In this document: one piece after another, positions 24,466 through 35,204 of the stretch
Numbering within the stretch: the stretch's first letter is position 1
Layout of the letters: every line of letters starts with the position of its first letter
Source of the DNA: Linyphia triangularis
Lineage: Eukaryota > Arthropoda > Arachnida > Araneae > Linyphiidae
Direction: 5' to 3'
Assembly (NCBI GenBank): GCA_963978545.1
Contig: OZ021733.1
Location: 34,391,424-34,455,423 of the forward strand
DNA: 64,000 nt
Notes under the pieces: generated by a model
What the model saw: the letters and a program-made list of their open reading frames with translations, nothing else
Told to the model about the DNA's origin: nothing
Databases searched by the model: none
Position numbers and translations under genes: made by a program

Positions 24466-25801
24466 AAAACAATCATTTTCCTTACTCTTATCGTTTCCCG
24501 TTACTCCCCTTATAACGTTGTCCAGTTCATTCCCAACACCTTTTTTTAGACAAATATTTTAAATTTATTCTATATCTTTTTATGGTAATATTAATGGCAT
24601 ATCTTTATAGGAAACGCATGACGCGTTATTTTCCCATACCAACATAATCCTTGCACATATTTACTCTAATATAATATAGAAAATGCCTTGCTATCAGGAT
24701 TGCAATTGTATATCGGGACATACTGCATGTCGGCGCCTTGGAATCACACAGCAATGCATATTCGAAAATGCTTTCCTTGACGAGTGCCGAACTTGCCCTG
24801 GCATGCCCGGAATCTTCCAGAATATCTAGAATTCCATGAGCCTAAACCTAAGTGAAGCATGTACTACTGTAAATGCCCCTATATTCTGCCACTTAATGAC
24901 CAAAATGACACAGTTAATTGTTTTTTTATCTTGGGGTGTTTGTTTTTTAAGTTTGCCATGAAAAACTTTAGATAGATTTTTAATTTCATAATTTTTTTCA
25001 TTTTTGTTTTATGATATTTTCCCTTAAAAAAAACATGTTAAACCATCCTAACTTTCAGAAACACCAGTATTTGGTCACTAATAATCCCAATCACCTAACG
25101 CCTTGTTTATTTCGTTAAAACATGAAGGGTGTACGCCTAAATGGATCTTTATGAAACAGATTAATAAATAATGTGAATTCGTGGATATATTTCTCATGAA
25201 AAACAGTTATTAAAACCTTAAATTATATCTTAATTAATCTTAGACAAAATCTATTAAAATCTTAAGTTATAAGAACTTTATGTTTTTGGTCTTATATTTT
25301 TTTTAAATATGGAATAGATTTTTCATTTAGATTTCAAATAACTTTTAGAGTTAGGAGTAAGATAAGAAGTTGTAGATAAGAATAATAAAATAATTTTACT
25401 TTTTGACAAAATTATAAAGAAACATAACTATTTTAACAAGGTCAAATATGCATTTATATCTGAAGACGCACGGGACATGTACATGTCTGGTGCGTCAGTA
25501 GCTTATAAATGTATATTTGATCTAAATAAAATTATTATTTGTTTATATAACTTTGTCACAAAGTAAAATTAAATAAAGCAAAACATAACTACCAGATTTA
25601 TCTTAATTTTGTTATTCTTATCTGTTTACGAGTAGAAAAAAAAAGCCAAAATGTTCTCTACAATGAAAGTATGAAACATACATAATAAGTATTATGAAAT
25701 TCTCTTTATAGGTATAACACATAGAAAAGAACATTTAAAAAAAGTTCTATGAAAAGGTATCCACAAAAAGAATTTTTAATTATTATGATAAATTTAATAA
25801 C
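24466..25801. other. intergenic sequence with a GC-richer patch at 24.6-24.84 kb
   Basis: The patch at 24610-24840 has more CpG than its surroundings and ends with three contiguous perfect heat-shock pentamers (GAA at 24810, TTC at 24815, GAA at 24820) followed by imperfect ones. I see no coding sequence. It may be a retroelement LTR remnant. Confidence 0.4.
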
Positions 25802-26267
25802 TACAGTAGAACCTCGATTAACCGACTTAATTCGGACAGAAGATAGGTCGGATAAGCGAAAATGCCGGATAATAGAGAGTTGTAAAAAATAATAAAAAGT
25901 AAATTATTTTCATTTATTGAATGCAGGGCTTTTAATTTCTTTTTTATGTCATAATTGTTGGAAATGAGTTTTTGTTGTAGTAATCTTGATAATCGTTGTT
26001 TCGCGGTTCTATCCCGAAGTCTTTTTAAAAGCAATAGTTCAATTTGATCTGCATATGATTATTGCTCTAACCATGTCAGTCCTTTTGAAAAATGGTCAAA
26101 AGCCTCACCATTACTTATGCAAATTTAGTGTAAAGGAAACTATTCAAGTTTTAAAAAGGGCAAATGATTTATTACTCATTTGGGAGATTTTTGATGTCAA
26201 CTAAAGGATGGTCGGTCAACAGAGAGTTCCGGATTAAAGAGGGACGGTTAATCGAGGCTCTACTGTA
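25802..26267. mobile_element. internally deleted pogo/Tigger-like DNA transposon (462 bp)
   Basis: TA at 25802 and 26266 flank terminal inverted repeats CAGTAGAACCTCGATTAACC (left) and the reverse complement of GGTTAATCGAGGCTCTACTG (right), which differ at one position. These termini are classical for pogo/Tigger elements of the Tc1/mariner superfamily. Only the C-terminal end of the transposase remains inside, so the element cannot move by itself. Confidence 0.93.
25935..26145 (-). pseudogene. C-terminal fragment of a Tigger/pogo transposase
   Basis: On the minus strand the sequence reads through an EAFDHFSKGLTWLEQ segment, one in-frame stop, then LLLLKRLRDRTAKQR followed by an SRLLQQKL tail. 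This matches the end of Tigger/jerky-type transposases, where an EA..C...L.W.E helix is followed by LLLRRLRD.A.KKR and a Q-rich tail. The DNA-binding domains and the DDD catalytic core are absent, deleted with the middle of the element. Identification rests on recalled family features, and the terminal repeats independently support it. Confidence 0.75.
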
Positions 26268-26670
26268 TATTAAAAATTAAATTTTTTTGCTTATTAAATT
26301 TATATGCTTTGAAGCAAAGCCATTATGTTATACACTTGTTACAGGAAAGTTTAGTTTTTTTTTTTTTGCAGTTAGGGCAGTGTTAGCAAGGGATACCAAA
26401 CATTGGATTACTAACCAACATTAGGTGCCAATTATTGGTATACTTTTTTTAAATTTTATAATGAGTTGTAAAAGTTAAACTTCTTCTTCTTGTCTATTGC
26501 TTTGCCTAAATTTTGAGCGCATCACAAATACTAATTTTTCCGAGAAATTGGAAATTCTGCAAATGAAACCGAACCAGTACTTAATTTTCATATTATTATT
26601 ATTATTTTTACTATTTTTTTTTTATTTTTTTTTTTGTCGTTAAAATTCTGCCTTGTCACTCATCTTCAAA
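26268..26670. other. AT-rich sequence, no gene seen
   Basis: Homopolymer-rich, with no recognisable features. Confidence 0.5.
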
Positions 26671-26675
26671 TGGTT

Positions 26676-26984
26676 TCATTTAATTTTTTTAAAAATTCTT
26701 ACACCATAAGCAATACTTATCTCCATTTCCGCCTCAGATTTTCCAGGCTTGGACAAAAACTTAATGTCTAGGCGTTGCTTAAGTTTATAGACATCGTGAC
26801 GGATATGCACTTCCACTTTACTTTGACAACCTACTGCTGTTTGACTGAACCGAACTTCACCAAAGTTGCCCCAATCCTGAGTCATCAATCTTTCTTTCCC
26901 GTCATGGTTACCTTTACTTAATGTACAAACCAACTTGAGAAATATAAGAAAAAAATCCGCAAACTTTTTTATCCTCCCGCCCAT
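26676..26984 (-). pseudogene. unrecognised coding-like segment, possible retrocopy or exon remnant
   Basis: This minus-strand frame of about 102 codons has a more balanced amino-acid composition than chance AT-rich frames, including GNHDGKERLMTQDWGNFGEV and a Lys/Glu-rich end (KPGKSEAEMEI). The stop is followed within ~50 nt by an A-rich tract (about 26628-26640 on + as T), which could be a retrocopy tail. Upstream, TTTCTTATATTTCTCAAG could serve as a splice acceptor. I do not recognise the protein. It may be a terminal exon, a processed pseudogene, or chance. Confidence 0.3.
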
Positions 26985-27424
26985 TCAAAACAACAAGAAA
27001 AAAAAGTTACGTAATAATTAAAAAAATTCTAACTGAAAATGTTTACACTTAAAAATGAATATAAAAATAACCGAAATTGAACTAATTTTTTACAAGTGAA
27101 GGTTTTCTTTTCTATTTTATGCATCATTCTTTACCAACCAAAACTTGCAGATAGTCAAATATCTAATCAAAAGTATTAAACAATTTATTATGACGTTATT
27201 TCGAGATACTGTAAAAACAGTATACTAAGTTTCTTTACATTAATTACATTTATTTTTAGATTTAATTCAAATTAACAAAAATGTCCATTAATTAGTTAAC
27301 ATCAACTAGAAAAAAACTAGAGCCATAATGAAAACTATTGAGTATGATTCTAATTTGTGTCTTAAAATTAAAATATTTTTACTATCTATTATATTATTCT
27401 TCATTCTATAAAATTTAATTATAC
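26985..27424. other. AT-rich sequence, no gene seen
   Basis: No recognisable features. Confidence 0.5.
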
Positions 27425-27562
27425 GTGTGCCAAGGGTGCCGGGATCAAATCCTGGGTTAGGCATGGATATTTGTTGTGGTTCCACGTTATGCTGCTGATC
27501 CTAGACATATTAGTCATTATTTGTGTTCAAAAATAGCTATTGAGCGTATAAACAACCAAATC
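27425..27562 (+). mobile_element. 5'-truncated tRNA-derived SINE
   Basis: It starts inside the tRNA-like head with a degenerate B-box (GGATCAAATCC), then the family body (GGGTTAGGCATGGATATT..TTGTGGTTCC) and a CAACCAAATC tail. It is more diverged than the copy at 7.4 kb and lacks the A-box half, so it is an old, inactive copy. Confidence 0.75.
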
Positions 27563-27692
27563 AAAACTGAAATTATGAAGTCATAAATTAATTTCATAAT
27601 GCTTAACTGAATACTTTCGACTAAAGTAAAATATAACAATATTCGGAGTGTTCATATTTAATGTTCATCTGTTTCGAACTGTATGAAACCAG
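27563..27692. other. short AT-rich spacer
   Basis: No features seen. Confidence 0.5.
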
Positions 27693-28379
27693 TACAGTCA
27701 TTCAGGATAAATTTGATCCATATTTTCTGTATTTTCTCTTTCCCCACTTATGTTTTAACAGTATTTTCAGAACTAATGACATACAATGGAGGAATAAACC
27801 CTAAATTATAGCTAAATTTACAGAAATAATTAAATGCTGATGTTGAAGGCACCAAATCAAAGGAAAATAGCCCAGTACAAAGTTACCCTGTCATTCAAGA
27901 TAACTTTGAACCAGTATCAGAAATTTCATATAAAATACCTTTTTTTTATTCAATCTAGTTGACAGGACAACTTTGAGTTAGTAAAGTTAAGTTTCTAAAT
28001 AGTTTAAACATCATCAACTGCATTTCTCAACATCATAAAGTTTGGATATTTTGAATAACACCACAAAGAATATATTAAGTAGGAACAGTATATGAAGAAT
28101 AACATGAATATATTGCAAAGAAAACAATTTATTATTCAGTTTGAACATACAAATATAGTGAAAAAAAATATTCAGTTCACTCACTTAAATATAAACTCCT
28201 TTTATCAATTAAAAATTGAAAAGATAAATAGAAAACACTAAAACTGATAGACAACCCTCATTCTATTAGTTAAGTATCTTGCAAGTCACAATGTGGCATA
28301 TATACAAATATTCTACTCTTAATGCAAGAAATAGTATGACAATATATAAACAAAGTTCAAACTTCATAAAATTTCCCTT

Positions 28380-28870
28380 TGGTATTCTTTAGATTAATAG
28401 TTTTACTCCAAACAAAGAATCATTGATCTGGAATACTTCCCGTGTTCTAGCTGGAATAATAATTTCTGGAGATAATATTTAAACACGTCAGATTTTTATA
28501 CCATAGATCACCATTGATTTTGGGCCATTACCAATATGCACCAGACTTCTTCATGAACCATCATTATCAAATTTTCTTTTACGTAAAATTGGCCTGGGTA
28601 TATTACTCCATCGTATTGAATAATTACGTGGTCGTAAACTTGGCACACGCCATAACACAAATCTTAAATAATTGCATGCTTTGTGTATAAAATTCCTGCC
28701 TCACTGATGTGTTCAACAACAACCACTTAAACAATCTCTGATTTTTCAATAACATTCTCCACAACAATGTCACCAGTATAAACCCCTATCATGTCCCAAA
28801 TGTCCAACTTTCCTCTCCTCCGAAATTGATAGTGTTGTAATGTACATATACTATCACCTGCATCATCTTG
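28380..28870 (-). pseudogene. decayed transposon-protein fragment
   Basis: Minus-strand reading in one frame with stops gives a QYDGVIYPGQ motif (28591-28620), then V-rich and Met-containing stretches. One frameshift later there is an EIIIPARTREVFQINDSLF end. A Y-x-G-x-x-Y-P-G motif followed by a short domain ending P..TR..F.I.D.L is a pattern I recall from ORF C-termini of arthropod and cnidarian DNA transposons. It lies inside the element and is interrupted by stops. It is not a host gene, and its superfamily is unresolved. Confidence 0.4.
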
Positions 28871-29074
28871 TTTAGGGCCGACCAAACAGTATAGTGGTTA
28901 GCGTTCTAGCCTCTAGACCGCGAGGTTGCGGGTTCGAGTCCCGTGTTAGGCATGGGTGTTTGTAAATGTTTGTTGGCTTGTCTAATGACGAATGTTTCGG
29001 CGCATTATAGCCCTCGTGTTGCTGACGGCGCCAGATAATCTGAATACAACCAACCAACCAACCATCTTGTTTAG
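28864..29074 (+). mobile_element. tRNA-derived SINE, first of a twin insertion
   Basis: The body is about 28876-29062, with A-box-like TAGTGGTTAGCG and B-box GGTTCGAGTCC, followed by GTGTTAGGCATGGGTG and a CCAACCAACCAACC tail. It is flanked by the identical 12-mer CATCTTGTTTAG (28864-28875 and 29063-29074). Its body after the head differs from the other copies (GTTGCTGACGGCGCC), so it belongs to a distinct subfamily that shares the head and tail. Confidence 0.88.
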
Positions 29075-29257
29075 GTTGGTTGATTTATTCGCTCAACGAC
29101 CTATCTTTATGCTAAACATGCCGGGACCTACTGCTTTTAACTTAGATTCCGAAATACAACAAACAGCCATGCCTAACCCGGGATTCGAACCCGGCACCTT
29201 TGGCAGGCTCGGCCAGAGCCCTAACCACACAGCTATCAGGTGGGCCATCTAGTTTAG
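29075..29257 (-). mobile_element. tRNA-derived SINE, second of a twin insertion, inverted
   Basis: Read on the minus strand, it has an A-box-like TAGCTGTGTGGTTAGG, then B-box GGTTCGAATCC, GGGTTAGGCATGGCTGT, the AGGTCGTTGAGCG body and a GGTTGG-type tail abutting the other SINE. It lies between CATCTTGTTTAG (29063) and CATCTAGTTTAG (29246-29257), so it reused the same target sequence. The body is close to that of the 7.4 kb and 40.2 kb copies. Confidence 0.88.
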
Positions 29258-30060
29258 GACTTTTACGTTTGATGTCTCCCGAGAGTTCATAAGGAAGAAG
29301 ACTTTGAACGATCCCCTCATGTCCTTGCTCTATATATTCCTTTACCATTTGTTTTTATGCATCTAACATCACTTTGTTTTCATAGAAATCTTTTCACTTC
29401 CTCAACAGAAACGCTTTTTTCAACCATTACAAGTAGGCAGATTTTTTTTGTTCTGTGAACGACTGCTAAATCATTATTTCTAATATTTCAGGTACATTTT
29501 TAATTCACTTCCAATAGTTTCATTTCATCGGATTTTGCATACAAGAGAAGATTCCGTAAATTAAATTGCATTTGTATGTAGATAAATGTATTTAAAAGCA
29601 ACCACAAATAAATTAGAACAAAATATGAATTATATGTGCAATATATGCATTATACACTGTCATCAGCATAACTTTTAACCGGCTCAAAGTTATACTGAAT
29701 ATGTAGTAAATGATAGTGCCTTGGTGTTTTGTTTTTTACCAAACGTTAGTAAATAAACAACCATTAGCCACTAACTATTTCACTATTTTCAGAAAATAAT
29801 ACAGCTAACAAAGTGAAAAGTTGATACTTATTTGCAGAAATTAATTGATTTGCAACAACTTCAAATACACATTAAAATTTAGCTTGAAAAAAGTACTTCA
29901 GAAAAACCACTGAATGGCCAAATATATTGTGTACTATTTTGCCGATTCAATTTCTAAACTACAGAGCAAAAAACCACTTTCACACAATCTTCCCAGCAGT
30001 GTGCAACAGTGGACCATGAGCAGCTCTTTAAAACCAAATTTACTGAAAACTAAGAGTTGG

Positions 30061-30260
30061 CGCAAATTTACACCCTATGGCTCAAAGTTACACCCTATGA
30101 CTCAAAGTTACACCCTATGGCTCAAAGTTACACCCTATGACTCAAAATAAAACCCTATGGCTCAAAGTGACACCCTATGACTCAAAATAAAACCCTATGG
30201 CTCAAAGTGACACCCTATGACTCAAAGTTACACCCTATGGCTCAAAGTTACCCTGAATGA
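30061..30260. repeat. ten tandem 20-bp repeats at a transposon end
   Basis: The units are CTCAAAGTTACACCCTATGG with a final G or A that mostly alternates, giving a 40-bp higher-order period. Two variants carry AAATAAAA in place of AAGTTACA. The last unit becomes the terminal inverted repeat (AAAGTTACCCTGAATGACTG). The array is therefore an amplification of the inner half of the transposon end. Confidence 0.95.
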
Positions 30261-30265
30261 CTGTA

Positions 30266-32640
30266 ATAATTGACAGATCTTCAAAAAAATTGTATAAGCA
30301 CTGTCTACAGCATAGGAGTAGAAAAAAAAATTTAAATAGTTTCAGATGTGGCAAATAAGGCTTCAAAGGCAACAATTACAGGACATATTTTTAAAACTTT
30401 ATTCAAGTTTCCTTTTTATTTTTTTAATTAATTTACTAATTTCTTGATAAGGTTCAGTCAGTAAAGGAAACTTCAACAAAAGTCCTTACATTTCCACCAG
30501 GTGGCGAAAATTCGAACTGGTATTTTTTCTCCCGTCAAATATCCTTTCTTACAAAATTTTATGAATCTATATAGGTTACTAAAGGTTTCAGACAGCTTTA
30601 AATTCATTACTGCTTTAATATCCATTCCTTGTATATATTTTATCATATAACTGATGTTACGTAACAATTCTTTTCTTTTAGGTCATATAACACTGTGAAA
30701 TCCCTCTATATTGAAATGCCGCAAGACAGCAAATCCCGAATTGCTTTGGAAACAACCACGATGACAGACTTCATCGTTTCTTTCCGCTTTGCATTGACTT
30801 TCCGGTTATTGACTTGCATCAAAATGATCGTTACACAGTATCAGCCAACTGTTTCTCGACAGCCAGTTCAAAAGTTGGCTTGTGTCTCTGGCACCTGGAA
30901 TTCTTGCTGGGTTTTTTTTTTTTTTTCCTTCTTCTTTCTTCCTCTAAATTGGATCTCTGAAACAATGACAGTTACAGTTCAAGTTCCCTCAGCTATGCTG
31001 GATCGTGAACATTTATATCCAGCAAAGTGATTCAAAAGGCCTTTGCTCTTGAATTCTTATTTTTTAAGTCATGTAGTTGAAATTTAAACTTAATTTGATG
31101 AAAATATGATTTGCAATAATTGGTAAAAATAATATTTTGATTGAATTGACAAATTTGCAGGCCCAACTCAATAAAGTTCATGTATATAAATTTGGGAGTC
31201 ATGAACTTTATATTTTAATTGCATGTATATTAAGTTTTAGATAAAATGTATGTTACTAAAAAAAATTAATTTTCGTATTAATTGTATATTATTATGATAG
31301 AAATGATTCGTGATAGACAATTACATTCAGTAATAATTTTCTAATAAATGGATGTATTCAATAGTAAATATAATGCTGAAATAGAAAATATAACAAATAA
31401 ATGACTTTACGTTAACTTTTTGTATAAAAAAAATACCTTTTATATATTTAGAGGAAAAAATCATCATATATTGAAAAATAAACACATCAATCCTTAATTG
31501 GTTATAAAAAACAATAACTTGTAAATAACATATTATACGTAATTTACCAGAAAATAAAACATTTAAGAAATATTTTTTCTAAACTATAATTTTCATTATA
31601 AATTGTATTTTTTAGAACATCACAAGTATTTGTTTAGTATAAATTTATTAAAATCCTAAATTTTCAACAATCAGTTTTTAAATGATCAAGAACCAATCCA
31701 ACAACTATATAAACTTATGTATATACAAATACATGCTTATTTTAAATAAAACATCACCTGTTTGAACTGTATATTTAACTTCCAAACCTAAATATTCATG
31801 CTAATAATTGATGCCAAGAATTGTTAGACCATATTTTTTTACAAAACCTTTACTTACCCCAAATAATTTATTTTGTAATAGTAAAATTTGTACCCTGCAT
31901 GCATTTACAGTTAATAGTCATATTATCATTACACAAAATAAATTTAACGATATCATTTAATTAACCAATTTAATGGCATCACGATACTTAGATTAAGTAC
32001 AGAAAATACGTTTAACGACTTTTATGTGCTACATTAACATTTTATACTTTCCCGGATTCTCCAACAATTTTTGTTGCTCTTAAGTTGAAATCTTCCAAGT
32101 AGAAAACCACAAAAGTAATAAAAATGTCTATCCTGTTCCATAGCATCTCCAGATGTTTCCACGTCGCAAAGTTGTGCTTTTCCTTTTTGTGTTGCGTTAT
32201 GGTTCATTCTTTCCAACCGTCACATCCAAAAACAACTTCTAGTGGAGGGTAAAACATTTTGGTTGATTGAGTTTGGGTACGCAGACAAAATGGATCCAAA
32301 GGAAATGTCCATTTTATTATTTTGCCGATTTTTTTAGCTATTTAATGACACACCACAGAAATATGAGATTTTTTTACTATAATTCAAAAAGTATTTGTTT
32401 GGTTTTAGGAAGACAAAATAAAAGCATTTAACAGTATTAATGGATTTAAAGTTAATAAAAATTAATTATTGCAAAAATTTCTTGTGTTTAGTGGTTCCCA
32501 ACAATAAAATGACCGCGGATCACTGCATTAAAATGTTACGCAATTTTCCTAGAAATAATTTTAAATAGTGTACATATTCTTTTTTAAAGTTCTATTTAAT
32601 TAAATTTATTTTTTAACAGCAATAATGTAGCTTGATAAAA
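30266..32640. other. AT-rich sequence with GC-richer patches, no gene supported
   Basis: The patches at 30690-30910 and 32040-32300 are less AT-rich. The plus-strand open frame over the first begins at a GTG (30695; first ATG about 30716) and runs through a T-rich tract, so I do not accept it as coding. A TTCTTTTCTTTTAG acceptor-like string precedes it. A short minus-strand frame at 32034-32216 is also unrecognised. Confidence 0.45.
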
Positions 32641-33229
32641 AGTGGGTAACACATAAGAAAATCAAGAAATTTCACGATTATTCTGCGTGCTCTGATTAAA
32701 AAATCGTTTGCATTTGATTTTTTCGGGGAAGTTCTCCAGCGCGCATTTAACCGTCGCACAAGATCGGAATTCGAGTTCTGTGGATTTTAAGCGCTCTTCT
32801 GAAAGGAACTCAGAACTTGATGACTTTTGAGGTGCCTGAATTATCGATTTTGCTGAAGTTGTGAGCACTGAATCTTAATAATAATAGCAAGATGATAGCT
32901 TAATAACGAGTTCACTGTTGTTAAAAGAAATTGTGATCCTTTGGAAATGAAGAATAAATTATAGTTTTTATTTTGTAAAAAATTTTTCCTCCGAGAAAAT
33001 TCGTAACAATAGTCCACTCTTCATCCCATTTCCCATTCTGTCCATTAGACAACTTGTGAAAATATTTATTCGCAGTGTTCACCATAATGAGTGAAATCTG
33101 CGTGAACACGCATTGAAAATCAATTTCACACCATAGAATTAACCTCATGCGTGGATTCACGCATCGCACATCATTAAATTTTTTAAAATAATCCTCCATT
33201 TTATAAAATCAGTGATCATCTAAGCAGTT
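32641..33229 (-). other. two unrecognised minus-strand open frames downstream of a CpG-richer patch
   Basis: Frames at 32921-33199 (starts ATG GAG GAT TAT, 92 codons) and 32662-32868 (68 codons, Ser/Glu/Lys-rich) lie in order on the minus strand, just downstream of the 33.2-33.86 kb CpG-rich patch. Neither matches a family I know. If the patch is a promoter reading leftwards, these could be early exons. The evidence is positional only. Confidence 0.25.
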
Positions 33230-33860
33230 TTTCAAAGGGCGGCGCTACCTCCCTGCCCTATTTCTTTGAAAATAGCGTCAATTTCTGAAAGTATGCAAAA
33301 GTTTTCGTTTAATTTCCAACGGAATTCAATACACGGATCACCCACCTTTGAAATCCCCAGTTACGTATGCGCATTCACGTTCAAACGTGCCTCACACAGA
33401 CAAGTGACAAACTGAAGTCATTGAATGGCTGCCGATACCACGTGCGCTATTAGTGGGTAGACTGAGGGGCGCCCCACAATTTCCAAATGTAATTTCGTAC
33501 GCTCCTTATTTAAGTGTATTTTACCATGCCTTCTTGCACAAAATAGAGAAAAATGGAAACCTCATACGTGAAATCATCTAAAACGTAAATTAACACTACG
33601 TCGTTAGCACGTCTAATATCATGTTTTTTTGGGGGGGTTTTTTGGCACTGGTAGGTCTGTTTTAGAAGTTCAGATCATTTCGTCTATGTCTATCGCCGTC
33701 GTTTTTTAGAAAATTTTCGAGATATCGTAAAGCGTCAAGTTTTACTTCTCCGTCATTGGTACAATAGTTTTTGCAGTGTTGCCGGCATTTCCCGATAGCT
33801 TTCGAGGGACACCAACGTGGTGTCACCAAACGGAATCAATGTTAAAAGTTAGTTTAAGGT
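33230..33860. promoter_or_regulatory. CpG-richer island, candidate promoter or enhancer
   Basis: CpG dinucleotides are visibly concentrated here compared with the flanks (for example ACGTATGCGCATTCACG, ACCACGTGCGC, GGGGCGCCCC). The patch contains a CACGTG E-box near 33441, a TCAGTT initiator-like sequence on the minus strand near 33410, and a GACACCA/TGGTGTC stem at 33809-33825. No gene is anchored to it. It could also be part of a GC-richer transposon. Confidence 0.35.
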
Positions 33861-34458
33861 TTACAACCATCAAATTTTTGTAAGCATTTAAAAATCATAT
33901 TTCCGCTCTGATACGCGAAATTGCGATTGTACATCCCTGTTATTGTTGTAATTATCAGTTTTGTCAAAAAACTTTTTTCGCTTGAATTTTTTAAAAATTT
34001 TAATTTAAAAAATACCCTTTAAAATTTAGAGAGGGAGTGAAAGTACCCTTTGGAAATACTTAACTGGCGAACACTGTTTATTCGTATGAAAAAACTAAAC
34101 TTAATCTATCTTATAGGAGACTAAACATATAAATACCAAAATAAATAAAAAGAAATATATTTTTTAAACTTTTTTCTTGGAATTGAGGATTTTTGGGGAC
34201 GTTGAAAAACCAAGTTTAATTTATTGTCCCAATGCACAAAGTCATAAAATCAAAAAAAACAAAAAAATCTATAAAAGTTAGCATTCCAAAATATAAATTC
34301 TGTTAACCAGATTGTTTGCCATTGATTTAAAGACTCTCTTGCAAGTGATTCTCTTTCATATTTTTTTTAATTTCAAACATGCCAATTAGTTAGTTAGACA
34401 AATAAGATAAATGCATGTTCACTTCATTTCGAAAGACAATACCGAAATTTCGTCAAAA

Positions 34459-34489
<31 letters not shown>

Positions 34490-34621
34490 AAATAGTTCAT
34501 ACATTCTTGAAGAGAATTATGTTTATTTTTTTTTATTTTTTATTCTTTCGGTGATTAAAACGCCATGAAATTACCTGTTATTTAAACATCACTTATGGAC
34601 TTAAGGCCTTGAAGCGTCTGC
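33861..34621. other. AT-rich sequence, no gene seen
   Basis: Homopolymer-rich, including a T run near 34466. The end (34600-34621) carries TTAAGGCCTTGAAGCG, which may be the edge of an older element into which the next transposon inserted. Confidence 0.45.
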
Positions 34622-34730
34622 TTAATAGGGTGGACCGTCATTGTATGTAAAAAAAAAATATTTAATTATCAAGAAACGGAATAGCACTCAAAAGTTGCCT
34701 CTCTGTGGCACAAATAAAGTGATAAATAAC

Positions 34731-35080
34731 TTTTTACAATTAAAATAAATCTTGAGGTCTCTACCAGCCACTGAAAGTGGAGATTAAGATGAGAAAATCG
34801 AATATTTTCAATGGTGTTTTGTTGAATTCTATTTTAATTAAGTAAAGTAAAATATATAGTTACAACGATAAAACACAACTCCTCAATAACATAAGTAAAA
34901 TAAAAAATAACTTTTCATAAATAAAATAAATTTTGAGAGCTCTACCAGCCATTGAAAATAGGGATTAAGATGGAGAAATCGAGTATTTTCAATCAGGTTT
35001 TATTGAGTTATATTTTAATAAAGTAAATAAAAGTTTATACCAACAACGATAAAATAATTAAAAGAAACTAAAATTTTGCA
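34731..35080. repeat. two-copy tandem duplication, period 181 bp
   Basis: The phrase TCTACCAGCC begins at 34760 and again at 34941. GATTAAGATG, AATATTTTCAAT-like and CAACGATAAAA follow in the same order in both. It lies within the end of the TTAA-flanked transposon and may be an expanded subterminal region. Confidence 0.8.
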
Positions 35081-35204
35081 CTATTAAAAAGTAACAATGA
35101 CAAAATAATTAAAAATGAATCAAAATTATGCAACATTGAAATTATTTTTGCTGTCAAATTTTTGTAGAGTTTCTCGTGCCTGCATAGTAGTTCCGACAAA
35201 TCCA

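Larger units (their letters stand above)
27693..30265. mobile_element. 2.57 kb TA-flanked DNA transposon with expanded subterminal repeats
   Basis: The left end is TA followed by CAGTCATTCAGGATAAATTTG at 27695. The right end is the inverse (CAAAGTTACCCTGAATGACTG, ending 30263) followed by TA. The core ACTTTGA motif of the ends recurs inside both flanks: on the left near 27890 and 27965, on the right near 29673, and then as ten 20-bp repeats at 30061-30260. The interior carries a decayed protein fragment on the minus strand (28380-28870) and two later SINE insertions (28876-29245). The TA target and CAGT start fit the Tc1/mariner class in a broad sense. I cannot name the family. Confidence 0.8.

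Noticed and set aside
28876..29245. tRNA genes suggested by A-box and B-box matches
   Set aside because: The heads do not form a full cloverleaf and are followed by SINE bodies with target-site duplications. They are SINEs, not functional tRNAs.
28872..29348. Open frames on both strands over the twin SINEs
   Set aside because: They overlap SINE heads and tails on opposite strands (the NPGFEPGT peptide is the reverse-strand B-box region). They are not coding.
30061..30260. Regular 20-bp repeats resembling a CRISPR array
   Set aside because: The repeats are contiguous without unique spacers, the genome is eukaryotic, and the last unit merges into a transposon terminal repeat.
30695..31030. 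111-codon plus-strand frame
   Set aside because: It opens with GTG and crosses a T-rich tract read as poly-Phe. An acceptor-like string upstream is not enough to call an exon.
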